A stretch of DNA of 64,000 nt from the NCBI RefSeq assembly GCF_003325475.1, contig NZ_CP029495.1:2480001-2544000 (forward strand), in the 5' to 3' direction. Made by a program: the position numbers and the translations under genes. Source of the stretch: Chromobacterium phragmitis. Its GTDB lineage: Bacteria; Pseudomonadota; Gammaproteobacteria; Burkholderiales; Chromobacteriaceae. Positions 50,219-58,780 of the stretch are shown here, one piece after another. The number at the start of each line of letters is the position of its first letter. The first letter of the stretch is position 1. The notes beneath the pieces were generated by a model. The model searched no databases. It was given only the letters and a program-made list of their open reading frames with translations, and was not told the origin of the DNA.

Positions 50219-50594
50219 GCGCGGCGCATTGAACCTTGGCCCTGCGGGGCAGGGGATGGGATATTTTCAAGCTTGATCAAATGCTTACCTATCGATCTGG
50301 CGGATTTCGCGTCCGCTTCGCGCCATGGGTTTACCGGTTTACCGCATGAATCTTTCCTCCGCCTTGCCGCCTATCCATCGCGCCGATTCTGAATGGGCGC
50401 TACTGATCGTAAATTCCAATGGTTTTCAATTGCTTGGCGTTGTTTTTTTGCGCTGTGGCACTATCGAATGCACCCAATGAAAAAGCCGCTTGGGATGCCA
50501 AGGCGGCTTTGTCATTCCGGATTATCATGCTTGTTGCGCAATGAAACGCGTTATCGCCCAGTGCAGTCGTTTGCCATCGGGTACCGATGCTGCG
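50219..50594. other. Non-coding gap of 376 bp
   Basis: No convincing reading frame. GC content is lower than in the flanks. The only clear structure is the terminator at 50481-50511 for the minus-strand gene. Around 50234-50255 a short CCCTGC/GCAGGG dyad might be a weak terminator of the vanX-type gene. Confidence 0.55.
50481..50511 (-). terminator. Rho-independent terminator of the small acidic-protein gene
   Basis: Strong hairpin AAAGCCGCCTTGG / CCAAGCGGCTTT (one bulge, 4-nt loop) followed on the minus strand by TTTTTC. It lies 84 bp beyond the stop of the gene at 50595-50852; a bidirectional action is possible but the plus-strand tail is poor. Confidence 0.8.
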
Positions 50595-50852
50595 TTAGTG
50601 CAATGATGATCCCGGTTTGGGGCCTATCATCGATTCGATCCCTTCCTCTTCCACTTCTTTCAGGAAAAGATCGAATGCTTCTTGGTCGGACTCAAACTCG
50701 CCGTCGAAGATTGTGGAGTTGTTGTACTCATCCACAATTTCGAGCGTCCATCCCGTGTCAGGCAGGCGGTAGATACACACTTCTACGGTCTTGCCCTCGG
50801 AGGTGTATTTCTGTTGCAACGGGGATTCGATCAAGTCATTTTCGTCGTACAT
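50595..50852 (-). CDS. Small acidic protein of unknown function
   Basis: 85 residues, acidic (many Glu and Asp): MYDENDLIESPLQQKYTSEG, beta strands VEVCIYRLPDTGWTLEIVDE, then helix SDQEAFDLFLKEVEEEGIES. It has balanced codon use and its own terminator, supporting a real gene. The strand-helix pattern resembles small conserved proteins of unknown function in proteobacteria. Adjacent to the T6SS module but on the opposite strand; an immunity-like role is conceivable but not supported. Confidence 0.72.
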   Translation of the reverse strand: MYDENDLIESPLQQKYTSEGKTVEVCIYRLPDTGWTLEIVDEYNNSTIFDGEFESDQEAFDLFLKEVEEEGIESMIGPKPGSSLH

Positions 50853-51117
50853 AGTCGGATCTGCTCATGGGTTAGGCATGGCTTGGATGGTAGCACTGGC
50901 ATGCTTCAACGGGGGGCCTGCTTCTGGGCCGCTTGGGCGCGTGGCTTAAAGACTATCCTGGCAGCTTGTCTGGTGCGGCGTGTTATCGCTTCAAGGAAGC
51001 GGCATGAAATGAATTTTCACCTGTACTTTAGTGTAGGTTTGTCCGATTTGTGGCAGGCCCAGCTTGTTGACGCTTGCAGGGCAGCATAAAATTCTTATCC
51101 TCTTTCAGTTCAATGAC

Positions 51118-51145
51118 ATACCCTCGCCATGAGGGTATTTTTATT
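51118..51145 (+). terminator. Terminator-like hairpin just upstream of vgrG
   Basis: ATACCCTC (51118-51125) and GAGGGTAT (51131-51138) form a perfect 8-bp stem with a GCCAT loop, followed by TTTTATT. No plus-strand gene is evident immediately before it. It may terminate upstream readthrough or an unannotated small RNA, or act as an attenuator in the vgrG leader. The ATG at 51129 lies inside it. Confidence 0.7.
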
Positions 51146-51155
51146 TGGGAATCGG

Positions 51156-53834
51156 ATGGATTTAAACGCACTGCTGGCCAGTTTCGCCTCCGCTTTTGGC
51201 CAAGATCGACGGGTATTGACTTTGCGGCTGGGGACCGGGCAGATCGCCGCCGAGCAGTTGCTGCCGCTGAGCCTGCAGGCCGAAGAAGGTCTGTCCCAAC
51301 CTTACCGTTACACCCTGACCTGTTTGTCGCCGGACACCCATATCGAACTGAAGTCGCTGCTGGGCCAGCCGGCGCGCATCGGCATCGAGGATGCGGCGGG
51401 CGGCGAGTCCATCCGTTGTGGTGTGGTGAGCCAGGCCCGGCTGGCCGGCGCCGATGGCGGCTTCGCCAAGTACGAACTGACGATCGAGCCGCCGTTCGCG
51501 CTGCTGCGCCACCGCCGCACTTCTCGCGTGTTCCAGGACCTGACAGTGCCGGACATCATCCAGCAGATCCTCTCCGAACATCAGCAAGCCAACCCTGCCT
51601 TCGCCCGCGTGCAGACGCTGGCCATCCAGGTGCAGCCGGCCCCGCCGCGCAGCTACACCTTGCAATACCGCGAGAGCGATTACGAGTTCATCGTCCGGCT
51701 GTTGCATGAGGAAGGCTACGCCTGGCGATTCGTGCATCTGGATGACGTGACCGAGCGTGGTAGCGAAGCGTCGCGAGGGAATAGTCCGCAGGTGCAATTG
51801 ACGGTGTTTGACGACCCGCATAGTCTGCCGGCCGCTCCGTTGAGCCGCGTGCGCTTTCACCGCGCCGACGCCACCGAAGACGAAGACGGCCTGACCGAAT
51901 GGCAGGCCACGCGCCAGATCGTGCCCAGCAGCGTGGCGCTGGCCAGTTACGACTACAAACCCGTCTCCACCCAGCACAGCGAAGACGGCAGCCGCATCGA
52001 ACAAGGCCAGGCCGGCCAATCGTTGCAGAGCAGCCTGACCCACTACGACGCGCCTGGCCTCTACTACGCCGGCGACGAAGAACAGCTGGGCCGCTACGCC
52101 CAGTTGCGCCAGCAGGCGCACGACCTGCAAGCCAAATCCTTCACCGCCAGCGGCGCCGTGCGCGGCCTGCAGCCGGGCGAATGGTTCCGCCTGGACGACC
52201 ATCCGGCGCATGAAAGCGACAGCCCGCAACACCGCGAATTCGTTGTCACCGGCCAACGCTTCCAGGCGCGCAACAACCTGCCCCAGGATCTGGCCCAGCA
52301 CCTCGGCGCTCCCAGCGACGCCGCGCCGTTCACCACGTCCATCCAGACCCAGCGCCGCGGCATTCCGTTGACGCCGGCCTATGCCGACACGCCACTGGCC
52401 AAGCCCCAATCGCGCGGCGTGCAAACCGCCACCGTGGTCGGCCCGGCCGAGCCGACAGACCAAGTCGCCGACGAGATCTACACCGACGCCCAAGGCCGCA
52501 TCAAGGTGCAGTTCCACTGGCAACGGCCAGAGGAACATAAAACCTTCGGCGCCAACCTCGACGACAAATCCAGCTGCTGGCTGCGCGTGGCCATGCCCAG
52601 CGCCGGGGCCGGTTTCGGCCATCAGTTCATCCCGCGCATCGGCCAGGAAGTGCTGGTCGACTTCATCGAAGGCGACATCGACCGGCCGGTGATCACCGGT
52701 GTGCTGTACAACGGCAGCCACCCCACGCCCGACTTCAGCGGCGCCGGCGCGCTGCCCGCCAACAAGACCCTGTCCGGCATCAAGAGCAAAGAACACCAGG
52801 GCGGCGGCTATAACGAGCTGCTGTTCGACGACACCCCCGGCGAAGTGCGCGCCAAACTGTCCAGCGAATCCGGCAAGACCCAGCTGAACCAGGGCTTCCT
52901 CACCCACCCGCGCAGCAACGGCAAAGCCCAGCCGCGCGGCGAGGGTTTCGAGCTGCGCACCGACCAGCACGGCGCCATCCGCGCCGCGCATGGCCTTTTG
53001 CTGTCCACTGAAGCGCAGAACGGCGCCGGCGGCAAGCAGCTGGCGCGCGAGCATGCGCAAAGCCAGCTGCAATCCGCTGTCGCGCTCAGCCAAGCCCTCG
53101 CGGAAACTGCTACAGGCCAGCTCGCTGACACCATGGAAACCGGGCCGGATGAGATTGGCGACGACAACGCCAAGGACGGCAAGAAGGACAAAGGGCACAT
53201 GCAGCACCAGCTGGATGCCCTGGCAGCCTGGGAGGCTGGCAGCAATACCGATAAAGATGGCAAGACCGCCAAGGAGCAGGAGGGTCAACAGCCGCTGCTT
53301 ATCCTGTCTGGTCCGGCCGGCATCGCCAGCGTCACTGAGCAAAGCCAAACCCTCAGCGCCGAGCAGAACCTCAACCTAGTCGCCCAGCGCGATGCCAACC
53401 ACACCACCGGCCGCCGCTGGCTTCACAACGTAGGCAAGAGCATCAGTCTGTTCGTAGCCGGCGTACAAGACCAAGTGGCCATGAAACTGATTGCAGCCAA
53501 AGGCAAGGTACAAGTTCAGGCGCAAAGCGATGCAATGGAGATCACGGCAGACAAGGATGTGACCATCACATCCTGCAAGGAGAGGATCGTCGTCAATGCC
53601 AAAAAGGAAATTCTGGTAACGGCTGGCGGGGCTTACTTTCGCATTGCGGACGGCAATATCGAAGTGCATGCGCCCGGCACTGTCAGCGTTAAAGGCGCCA
53701 GCCATGATCTCAGTGGCCCAGATAGTCTGAAACCGCCGCTGCCGCAATTCCCCAAAGGCATTTGCATCGAATGCATGATCAACGCCTTGAAAGCGCGCAG
53801 TCCTGTTGCCACCACGACGCCAGGGAGCGCTTGA
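51156..53834 (+). CDS. vgrG: T6SS spike protein VgrG (TssI)
   Basis: 892 residues from ATG 51156; the in-frame ATG 51129 lies inside a hairpin and is disfavoured. N-terminal gp27-like part (LSLQAEEGLSQPYRYTLTCLSPD, YRESDYEFIVRLLHEEGYAWRFV near 180) is followed by the OB-fold/gp5 part (DAQGRIKVQFHWQRPEEHKTFG, CWLRVAMPSAGAGFGHQFIPRIGQEVLVDFIEGD near 480-510). The C-terminus carries a DUF2345-like beta-helix (NLVAQRDANHTTG, GKVQVQAQSDAMEITADKDVT). A KDGKKDKGHMQHQLDALAAW segment near 690 is charged. It is followed at 3 bp by its adaptor. The other tss genes are not in the window. Confidence 0.93.
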   Translation: MDLNALLASFASAFGQDRRVLTLRLGTGQIAAEQLLPLSLQAEEGLSQPYRYTLTCLSPDTHIELKSLLGQPARIGIEDAAGGESIRCGVVSQARLAGADGGFAKYELTIEPPFALLRHRRTSRVFQDLTVPDIIQQILSEHQQANPAFARVQTLAIQVQPAPPRSYTLQYRESDYEFIVRLLHEEGYAWRFVHLDDVTERGSEASRGNSPQVQLTVFDDPHSLPAAPLSRVRFHRADATEDEDGLTEWQATRQIVPSSVALASYDYKPVSTQHSEDGSRIEQGQAGQSLQSSLTHYDAPGLYYAGDEEQLGRYAQLRQQAHDLQAKSFTASGAVRGLQPGEWFRLDDHPAHESDSPQHREFVVTGQRFQARNNLPQDLAQHLGAPSDAAPFTTSIQTQRRGIPLTPAYADTPLAKPQSRGVQTATVVGPAEPTDQVADEIYTDAQGRIKVQFHWQRPEEHKTFGANLDDKSSCWLRVAMPSAGAGFGHQFIPRIGQEVLVDFIEGDIDRPVITGVLYNGSHPTPDFSGAGALPANKTLSGIKSKEHQGGGYNELLFDDTPGEVRAKLSSESGKTQLNQGFLTHPRSNGKAQPRGEGFELRTDQHGAIRAAHGLLLSTEAQNGAGGKQLAREHAQSQLQSAVALSQALAETATGQLADTMETGPDEIGDDNAKDGKKDKGHMQHQLDALAAWEAGSNTDKDGKTAKEQEGQQPLLILSGPAGIASVTEQSQTLSAEQNLNLVAQRDANHTTGRRWLHNVGKSISLFVAGVQDQVAMKLIAAKGKVQVQAQSDAMEITADKDVTITSCKERIVVNAKKEILVTAGGAYFRIADGNIEVHAPGTVSVKGASHDLSGPDSLKPPLPQFPKGICIECMINALKARSPVATTTPGSA

Positions 53835-53837
53835 TCC

Positions 53838-54695
53838 ATGTATCTGCAGAACCCACATGCCACAGACCTGTCCGCACAGATAGAGGCCTGGATGGCCAAG
53901 CAGCCGGAAGCGGAATACTGCTGGCTGCTGGATGGCAGCCAGTTGGAAGCACCAGATAGACGCTGGCTGCAACGCCATGCAACGCCATGGCAATCTGCAT
54001 TTGAAGGCGGCCCCATGGCAGAACTGGCTGACCAGGGCATCCTGCTATGGTCCGGCAATCTCCCGTCTCAATCCTGGTGGCCGGAATGGTTGGCGCTGAC
54101 CTCCGGCCGGCCTCAGCTAAGCGTGATTGAGTGCCGGGATGGGCTGCCCAGCAGCGATTTCTGGCATTGGCTCAGCCAGCTGGGCACTGAAGACGGCACC
54201 AGTCTTGTGCTGCGCTTTGCCGATACCCATACCCTGGCCAATGCTCTTCCCTTGCTCAACGAAGAACAACAAGCCCTTGTATCGAGCCACATTGCGCGCT
54301 GGGGCTGGGTAGGCCGCGACGGAAATTGGGAAGCGTATGCATTTCAACCGGCTCAGCCAACCGCTACCCCATGGCCTCCACTGCTATTCAATGATGAGCA
54401 GTATGAACAACTGATGCAGCGAGCCCACCCAGACATGCTGGTCCCGGTACTGCAGCATTTCGAAGTGGAGCTGCCTGAACTGTCTCCAGCTGCGCTGCAT
54501 CAACGCCTGGACGGCTTGTCCGCCGCGCTGCGTGAATACGGCATCGAGGACACACCTAGCCAAGCGCTGTTTACTTCCATTGCCTTCGAGCAAGGCGATG
54601 ACTTCCATGAACATCCCGAATGGCAAACACACTGGCAGCAAACACGGGCTGGTAAACCTTTAACGCGGATTCTAATTGATATTAATGAAAATTAA
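53838..54695 (+). CDS. DUF4123 T6SS effector adaptor (Tap/TEC)
   Basis: 285 residues. The N-terminal half has the DUF4123 pattern (EYCWLLDGSQLEAPDRRWLQRH, QGILLWSGNLPSQSWWPEWLAL, DGTSLVLRFADTHTLANALPLL, WGWVGRDGNWEAYAF). Such proteins load a cognate effector onto the VgrG tip. It sits 3 bp after vgrG and upstream of the immunity/effector genes, the usual order. The last 26 codons are duplicated 736 bp downstream (pseudogene fragment). GC content falls sharply at its 3' end. Confidence 0.9.
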   Translation: MYLQNPHATDLSAQIEAWMAKQPEAEYCWLLDGSQLEAPDRRWLQRHATPWQSAFEGGPMAELADQGILLWSGNLPSQSWWPEWLALTSGRPQLSVIECRDGLPSSDFWHWLSQLGTEDGTSLVLRFADTHTLANALPLLNEEQQALVSSHIARWGWVGRDGNWEAYAFQPAQPTATPWPPLLFNDEQYEQLMQRAHPDMLVPVLQHFEVELPELSPAALHQRLDGLSAALREYGIEDTPSQALFTSIAFEQGDDFHEHPEWQTHWQQTRAGKPLTRILIDINEN

Positions 54696-55353
54696 AATTC
54701 ACCAGTCATGCTTAACGTTGCAAAATTAACTAGACCGCCAGAATTTAAATTTAATTGCTTTGGATATTAAAATCCAATCTAACAAATGACCAAAGAGCCA
54801 TAAAATGATTAGATCAATCATCTTGATGATATTGGTCACTTTACTAACAGGCTGCCTTGAAAAAGCACCAGTGAATATACCTGTTGCCGGATACAACTTC
54901 ACTGACCATTCTGTAATATCTATCTGGATAGACAAGAAATGGGTAGGGAGTGTTTCACATGCTCAAGGTGGCGCCAGCACATGTTGCGTATCTCTCCCTT
55001 ACAATTACAAGCCAGGAACCAAATTAACCCTTGATTGGGATAGATATGATTGTTCAGTCAGCAATAATGAGTGCATTGAAAAATACAAAGGGAAAGATTG
55101 GCCAATTAAAAGGATTCACCGAGAAGTTGAAATACCTCCTTACAACATGAACAGTGTTGCTGAACTACAACTAGCATTTTTACCCGGAGATGAAGTTCGA
55201 GCATATGCAGACAATCGCTCATTTAGTCATTCAGAGCACCCATCTCATAAAGAGTTTGGAAATCTACTAGAAGACACTGTCCCACTTGAAGGAAAATGGC
55301 CAAAAGCAAGAAACAAAACAGGAGTTGAAAAATGACAGCTCAAAACTCATCAG
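54618..55353 (+). repeat. Tandem duplication, copy 1 (about 736 bp)
   Basis: This unit holds the last 78 bp of the DUF4123 gene, a 109-bp AT-rich spacer and the first DUF3304 gene, plus a few codons resembling the effector start. It is repeated from 55354. The nearly identical spacers (AATTTAAATTTAATT near 54744 and 55490) and adaptor tails show that the two copies are direct repeats; the genes have diverged more than the spacers. Confidence 0.85.
54805..55335 (+). CDS. DUF3304 lipoprotein, T6SS immunity candidate (copy 1)
   Basis: 176 residues. Lipoprotein signal MIRSIILMILVTLLTGC with lipobox Cys near 17. VAGYNFTDHSVISIWIDKKW, CCVSLPYNYKPGTKLTLDW and ELQLAFLPGDEVRAYADN match DUF3304, the family of Tli immunity proteins paired with Tle lipase effectors. 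Probably anchored in the periplasm, where it neutralises the lipase. About 40% GC, far below the flanks, implying transfer. It is the upstream copy of a tandem pair. Confidence 0.88.
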   Translation: MIRSIILMILVTLLTGCLEKAPVNIPVAGYNFTDHSVISIWIDKKWVGSVSHAQGGASTCCVSLPYNYKPGTKLTLDWDRYDCSVSNNECIEKYKGKDWPIKRIHREVEIPPYNMNSVAELQLAFLPGDEVRAYADNRSFSHSEHPSHKEFGNLLEDTVPLEGKWPKARNKTGVEK

Positions 55354-55431
55354 GAATGGCAAACGCACTGGCAGCAAACACGGGGCGGTAAACCTTTAAT
55401 GCAGATTCTAATTGATATTAATGAAAATTAA
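55332..55431 (+). pseudogene. Duplication scar: effector start fused to DUF4123 tail
   Basis: ATG 55332 opens MTAQNSSGM, similar to the start MSSQNASTP of the effector at 56082, then runs at 55354 into a copy of the last 26 codons of the DUF4123 gene in a different frame (EWQTHWQQTRGGKPLMQILI in the original frame, intact stop at 55429-55431). The frame from ATG 55332 stops after 19 codons. It marks the join of the tandem duplication and is not a functional gene. Confidence 0.78.
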
Positions 55432-56079
55432 AGCATTGCAATATTCACATATCATATTTAACGTTGCAAAATTAATTAGTCTGTCAGAATTTAAATTTAA
55501 TTACTTCAGATATTCAAATCCAACCCAACAAACAAATTTAAAGATATAAAAATGATTAGATTAATTGCCTTAGCTATATTTGGCATTCTACTTACAGGGT
55601 GCTTTGAAAGATCTCCTCTGAATATACCCATAGCAGGGTATAACTTCACAGACCACACCATTAAAAATATTTGGGTAAATAAATCTTGGAGTGGAAGTGT
55701 TATTCAGGGTGGCGGAGGAGGGGCTGTTTGCTGCGTATCAATTCCATTTAATTACAAACCAGGCGAAAAAATAACAATTGACTGGGAAATATATGACTGC
55801 ACGATCAGTAATAACGAATGCGCAGAAAAATACAAAGGAAAAGAATGGCCCACTAAAATGCTGCATAAAGTCATAGAAATCTCCCCCTACAATTCAAAAG
55901 ACGTAGCTGAGCTACAGTTAGCATTTCTGCCCAATGATGAAATTCGAGCATATGCAAATGGAGCACTATTCTCATATGAAAAGCATCCTTCCCGAAAAGA
56001 GTTTGGCGAACTTTTAGCGCATGGAATGAGACCTCTGGAAAAAATTTGGCCTAGACAAAGTAAAAAAATGGAGCCATAA
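55354..56079 (+). repeat. Tandem duplication, copy 2
   Basis: Second direct-repeat unit: 78 bp of the DUF4123 3' end, a 120-bp AT-rich spacer and the second DUF3304 gene, directly followed by the intact effector start at 56082. Offset to copy 1 is 736 bp at the adaptor tail and 747 bp at the lipoprotein starts, so small indels have accumulated in the spacer. Confidence 0.85.
55552..56079 (+). CDS. DUF3304 lipoprotein, T6SS immunity candidate (copy 2)
   Basis: 175 residues, paralogue of the upstream lipoprotein with the same lipobox (LTGC) and blocks (IAGYNFTDHTIKNIWVNKSW, CCVSIPFNYKPGEKITIDW, ELQLAFLPNDEIRAYANGAL). The pair differ at many positions although their spacers are alike, suggesting selection for altered specificity. 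It precedes the lipase gene by 2 bp and is thus the likely direct antidote. AT-rich. Confidence 0.88.
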   Translation: MIRLIALAIFGILLTGCFERSPLNIPIAGYNFTDHTIKNIWVNKSWSGSVIQGGGGGAVCCVSIPFNYKPGEKITIDWEIYDCTISNNECAEKYKGKEWPTKMLHKVIEISPYNSKDVAELQLAFLPNDEIRAYANGALFSYEKHPSRKEFGELLAHGMRPLEKIWPRQSKKMEP

Positions 56080-56081
56080 AA

Positions 56082-58220
56082 ATGAGCAGTCAAAATGCAA
56101 GCACTCCTCAAGAATCACACTCCATCTCACAAAAGGCTGCTCAATTTCAAACTAAAGGACAGCTAACCGGCGATACCGGAAAAATTCAACCAAGCTGCAA
56201 GCGCGACGTTTGGGCTGCATTTTTCTTTGATGGAACAAATAATAATCGTGATCGTGACTTGGTGGAATCCGTAAAGAAAGGCAAGCCTAGGTACTTATGC
56301 GAGCACTCCAATATTGTAACTCTTTATGAAAGCACTAGAGCAGACAATGAAAACTACCACTTTACATATTACATGCAAGGTGTTGGCACGGTTTTCAAAG
56401 AAATTGGCGAAGATGAACCTAATGATAAAGGACTTTCATTAGCCCAGGGAGGACAATCTAGACTAAGCTATGCATATTATCAATTATGCAACGCGATTCA
56501 TGTTTCACTGCAAAAAACTCCACTATTCAAAGGTGGTGATTTTAAAAAAGAACTTTCTGTATCCAGTAACAACAACCCAAATAGTCCTGACTTCAACTGC
56601 CTCCAGGCAGTTCAACAAAAGCTAGCAGCTGCAATTGGACTTAATAAGAATACCCCAAAAATTCAAATAATAAACGTCGCGGTATTTGGCTTTTCACGCG
56701 GAGCTGCAGAAGCTAGAGTTTTTTGCCGTTGGCTGGAAAAGTCTTGCAAACAAGATGGCGACACTTGGCTGTTTGCTGGTTGCGTACCGATCAGACTGCA
56801 ATTTCTAGGCATTTTCGATACAGTGGCTTCGGTTGGTCTAGCACATTCGACCCCAACGGCGGGTCGCGAACCTGGCAGGTCGGCTAGCGGAGTGATAGAT
56901 GGCCAAATGGGTTGGGCCACCCCGGACATGCTGAAAGTAACTAGCTTTACCAAAAATTGTCGACATTATGTGGCTGCACATGAGGTGCGCTACAGTTTTC
57001 CCCTTACTAGCATTCGACATGAAGACGGCGGAATGCCATCAGGAGCAATTGAAGTTGTCTATCCTGGTTCACACTCAGATGTTGGCGGCGGATATGGTCC
57101 TGGAGACCAAGGAAAAGCCGCCGGCCATCGCAGAAAATTATTAAGCCAAATTCCATTATTAAATATGTATAGAGATGCTAAAAATTTAGGCGTTCCTCTT
57201 TATGATCTTAAAACTTTGGAAATTAAATTTCCAGACGTTTTCAAAGATTACTCGTGCGATCCAATTTTGATTAAGCGTTTCAGTTCATATATGAAATGGG
57301 CTGGTAGTGGCGGAAGCTTGGTGGAGGAAAAACTTTATCACCATCTGAAAAAATACTGGTACTGGCGAGTGGCGACCAGCCCGCAATTCATGCAACAGGA
57401 CTGCATGCAGCAGCTCAGCAAGGGGACGACGCAACGTAGCCCTCGCGCCGACAAGCAAGATCTGGAAGACATGCGGGCAAGCGAACAAGATTGGCTCGGA
57501 GACCTGAATGGCTCGCAAGATGGTGAGACCGGCGAAGCCGCTGACCTGCTCAAGTTGCGGCTTCAAGCCGGCAAGCTATCGGTCCCCAAGGACGTTCATG
57601 ACTTTCTGGATCAGCATGTCCACGATTCGCATGCGTCGTTCTACATGATCGGCCCCACCACCGCATGGCAGCGTCAGCAACGAGTGGCAAACATTCGTAG
57701 CAAGCTCAAACGGCCGACCATCAGCGCCAGCGGTTTGAACAATCAAGGACTGAGTCCATTCGAGCAAAAGGCGATGAGCAGCGCGCCTGGCGATGCTACC
57801 GATCCGGCAAAGATCGACGCATCCAACTTCCCCGTGGTGAGCGACAAAGATTACGCCGACTTGGTGAAGTCGGATGGCTTTGCCGGTACCGTTGCGGGCG
57901 CAATGACCAATACTCGGCGCGAAGTAGGCGGGCATGGCCATCAGCGTGCTACTTTCGTTGGCAGCCAGGCCCGCTATGCCAAGACTAAAGAACGAGCTGT
58001 TGATGTACTGGCGAAAGATACGCTTCGCAGGCGCCAAGACCAATTGGCAGAGGACTACTCTCAGCAAGTTAAAAAAAGTAATATTGCCTATGAAAATCAG
58101 AAAGCATTTTTAAAAAACCAAGGATTGCCGAGCAATCAGCTGGATAGACTGCATCAGCAAGATCTAAAAGCGATAGGCATAAAATTTAAAGAACAAATGT
58201 CAAGGCTTAACACCCCATGA
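56082..58220 (+). CDS. Tle1-type T6SS phospholipase effector (DUF2235)
   Basis: 712 residues. Catalytic alpha/beta hydrolase core: WAAFFFDGTNNN near 43, nucleophile elbow VAVFGFSRGAAEAR near 206 (GxSxG), Asp in FLGIFDTVASVG near 248 and His in YPGSHSDVGGGYGP near 332, the Tle1 catalytic triad. The C-terminal half (about 420-645) is GC-richer DNA and carries a charged helical region (ADKQDLEDMRASEQDWLGDL), the final 50 residues are AT-rich coiled coil. Expected role: cleaves phospholipids in rival cells and is loaded through DUF4123 and VgrG. Downstream lies an IS remnant. Confidence 0.9.
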   Translation: MSSQNASTPQESHSISQKAAQFQTKGQLTGDTGKIQPSCKRDVWAAFFFDGTNNNRDRDLVESVKKGKPRYLCEHSNIVTLYESTRADNENYHFTYYMQGVGTVFKEIGEDEPNDKGLSLAQGGQSRLSYAYYQLCNAIHVSLQKTPLFKGGDFKKELSVSSNNNPNSPDFNCLQAVQQKLAAAIGLNKNTPKIQIINVAVFGFSRGAAEARVFCRWLEKSCKQDGDTWLFAGCVPIRLQFLGIFDTVASVGLAHSTPTAGREPGRSASGVIDGQMGWATPDMLKVTSFTKNCRHYVAAHEVRYSFPLTSIRHEDGGMPSGAIEVVYPGSHSDVGGGYGPGDQGKAAGHRRKLLSQIPLLNMYRDAKNLGVPLYDLKTLEIKFPDVFKDYSCDPILIKRFSSYMKWAGSGGSLVEEKLYHHLKKYWYWRVATSPQFMQQDCMQQLSKGTTQRSPRADKQDLEDMRASEQDWLGDLNGSQDGETGEAADLLKLRLQAGKLSVPKDVHDFLDQHVHDSHASFYMIGPTTAWQRQQRVANIRSKLKRPTISASGLNNQGLSPFEQKAMSSAPGDATDPAKIDASNFPVVSDKDYADLVKSDGFAGTVAGAMTNTRREVGGHGHQRATFVGSQARYAKTKERAVDVLAKDTLRRRQDQLAEDYSQQVKKSNIAYENQKAFLKNQGLPSNQLDRLHQQDLKAIGIKFKEQMSRLNTP

Positions 58221-58253
58221 CTGGACTTGGAAGCGTATAGAACCAGTTTTCTA

Positions 58254-58733
58254 TCAACTTTGTTGCCTAGTGGCGCTGTTGCATAAACTGTGGATAGGCA
58301 AAGTTTTCCCTTTGATTTCAATGGCGCGGATTTGCAGGGTTTCCGCACCCATGCCCAGATGCACTCTGCGCCATTGCCGGCGATACACCGCGGCCAAGCT
58401 TTTCTGGTAGGGAATCCTGACTTGAAGCGTCTGCTGCCGACTGGATAGCATGCTGTAATCTGGAACACTCCAGTCCAGACCCACCGGCTTGAGCAGGCTT
58501 TGGATGACGCCGACGGTCTGCCGCAACGTCAGTCCAAACAAGTTTTTGATGGCCAGACAGAATGGAATCGCGGCATCGCTATAGGTTTGCGTCCGTCCGC
58601 GTTTGCCCCGAGGAGCCGCCTGCCACGACATGCTCGTGTCCAGCCAGACGGACAGAGAGCCACGTGGGATCAGGGCTCAGTTGTAGGCGTTCCAGTTGGT
58701 CGTTCGGTAACGTTTCGGAGCGGGCTTGGTCAT
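58254..58733 (-). pseudogene. Decayed IS5-family transposase
   Basis: From ATG 58733 the frame reads MTKPAPKRYRTTNWNAYN then hits TGA (58677-58679) and continues in the same frame as RGSLSVWLD...RGKRGRTQTYSDAAIPFCLAI, typical of IS5/IS1031-type transposases. Between RIPYQKS and YRRQWRRVHLGMGAETLQIRA roughly 30 residues are missing, and the C-terminal catalytic region is absent. Inactive by nonsense, internal deletion and truncation. Confidence 0.88.
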
Positions 58734-58780
58734 GCCACTATCTTACCAAGCGGCAGAGAGAGGACTTGTGCAACAGCGCC
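58272..58780 (-). mobile_element. IS5-family element remnant with terminal inverted repeats (about 509 bp)
   Basis: The ends GGCGCTGTTGCATAAAC (58272 onward) and its inverse ending GTGCAACAGCGCC (58761-58780) form imperfect terminal inverted repeats of IS5 type. Inside is only a shortened transposase. Half the normal length, so an internally deleted copy that could be mobilised only in trans. No clear target duplication was seen. Confidence 0.85.

Noticed and set aside
50901..51089. Small plus-strand reading frame between the acidic-protein gene and vgrG
   Set aside because: No ribosome-binding site, unusual residue composition (Trp/Arg/Cys) and no recognisable pattern.
51129..51155. Upstream ATG as vgrG start
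   Set aside because: It is part of a terminator hairpin loop and stem and has no Shine-Dalgarno-like sequence; MDLNALL at 51156 fits VgrG N-termini better.
51162..53348. 728-codon minus-strand frame opposite vgrG
   Set aside because: Low-complexity His/Gln/Arg-rich translation typical of an antisense frame; vgrG on the plus strand is certain.
58231..58271. Target-site duplication around the IS5 remnant
   Set aside because: The bases next to the left end (CTAGT) have no match beside the right end (CCGTC).
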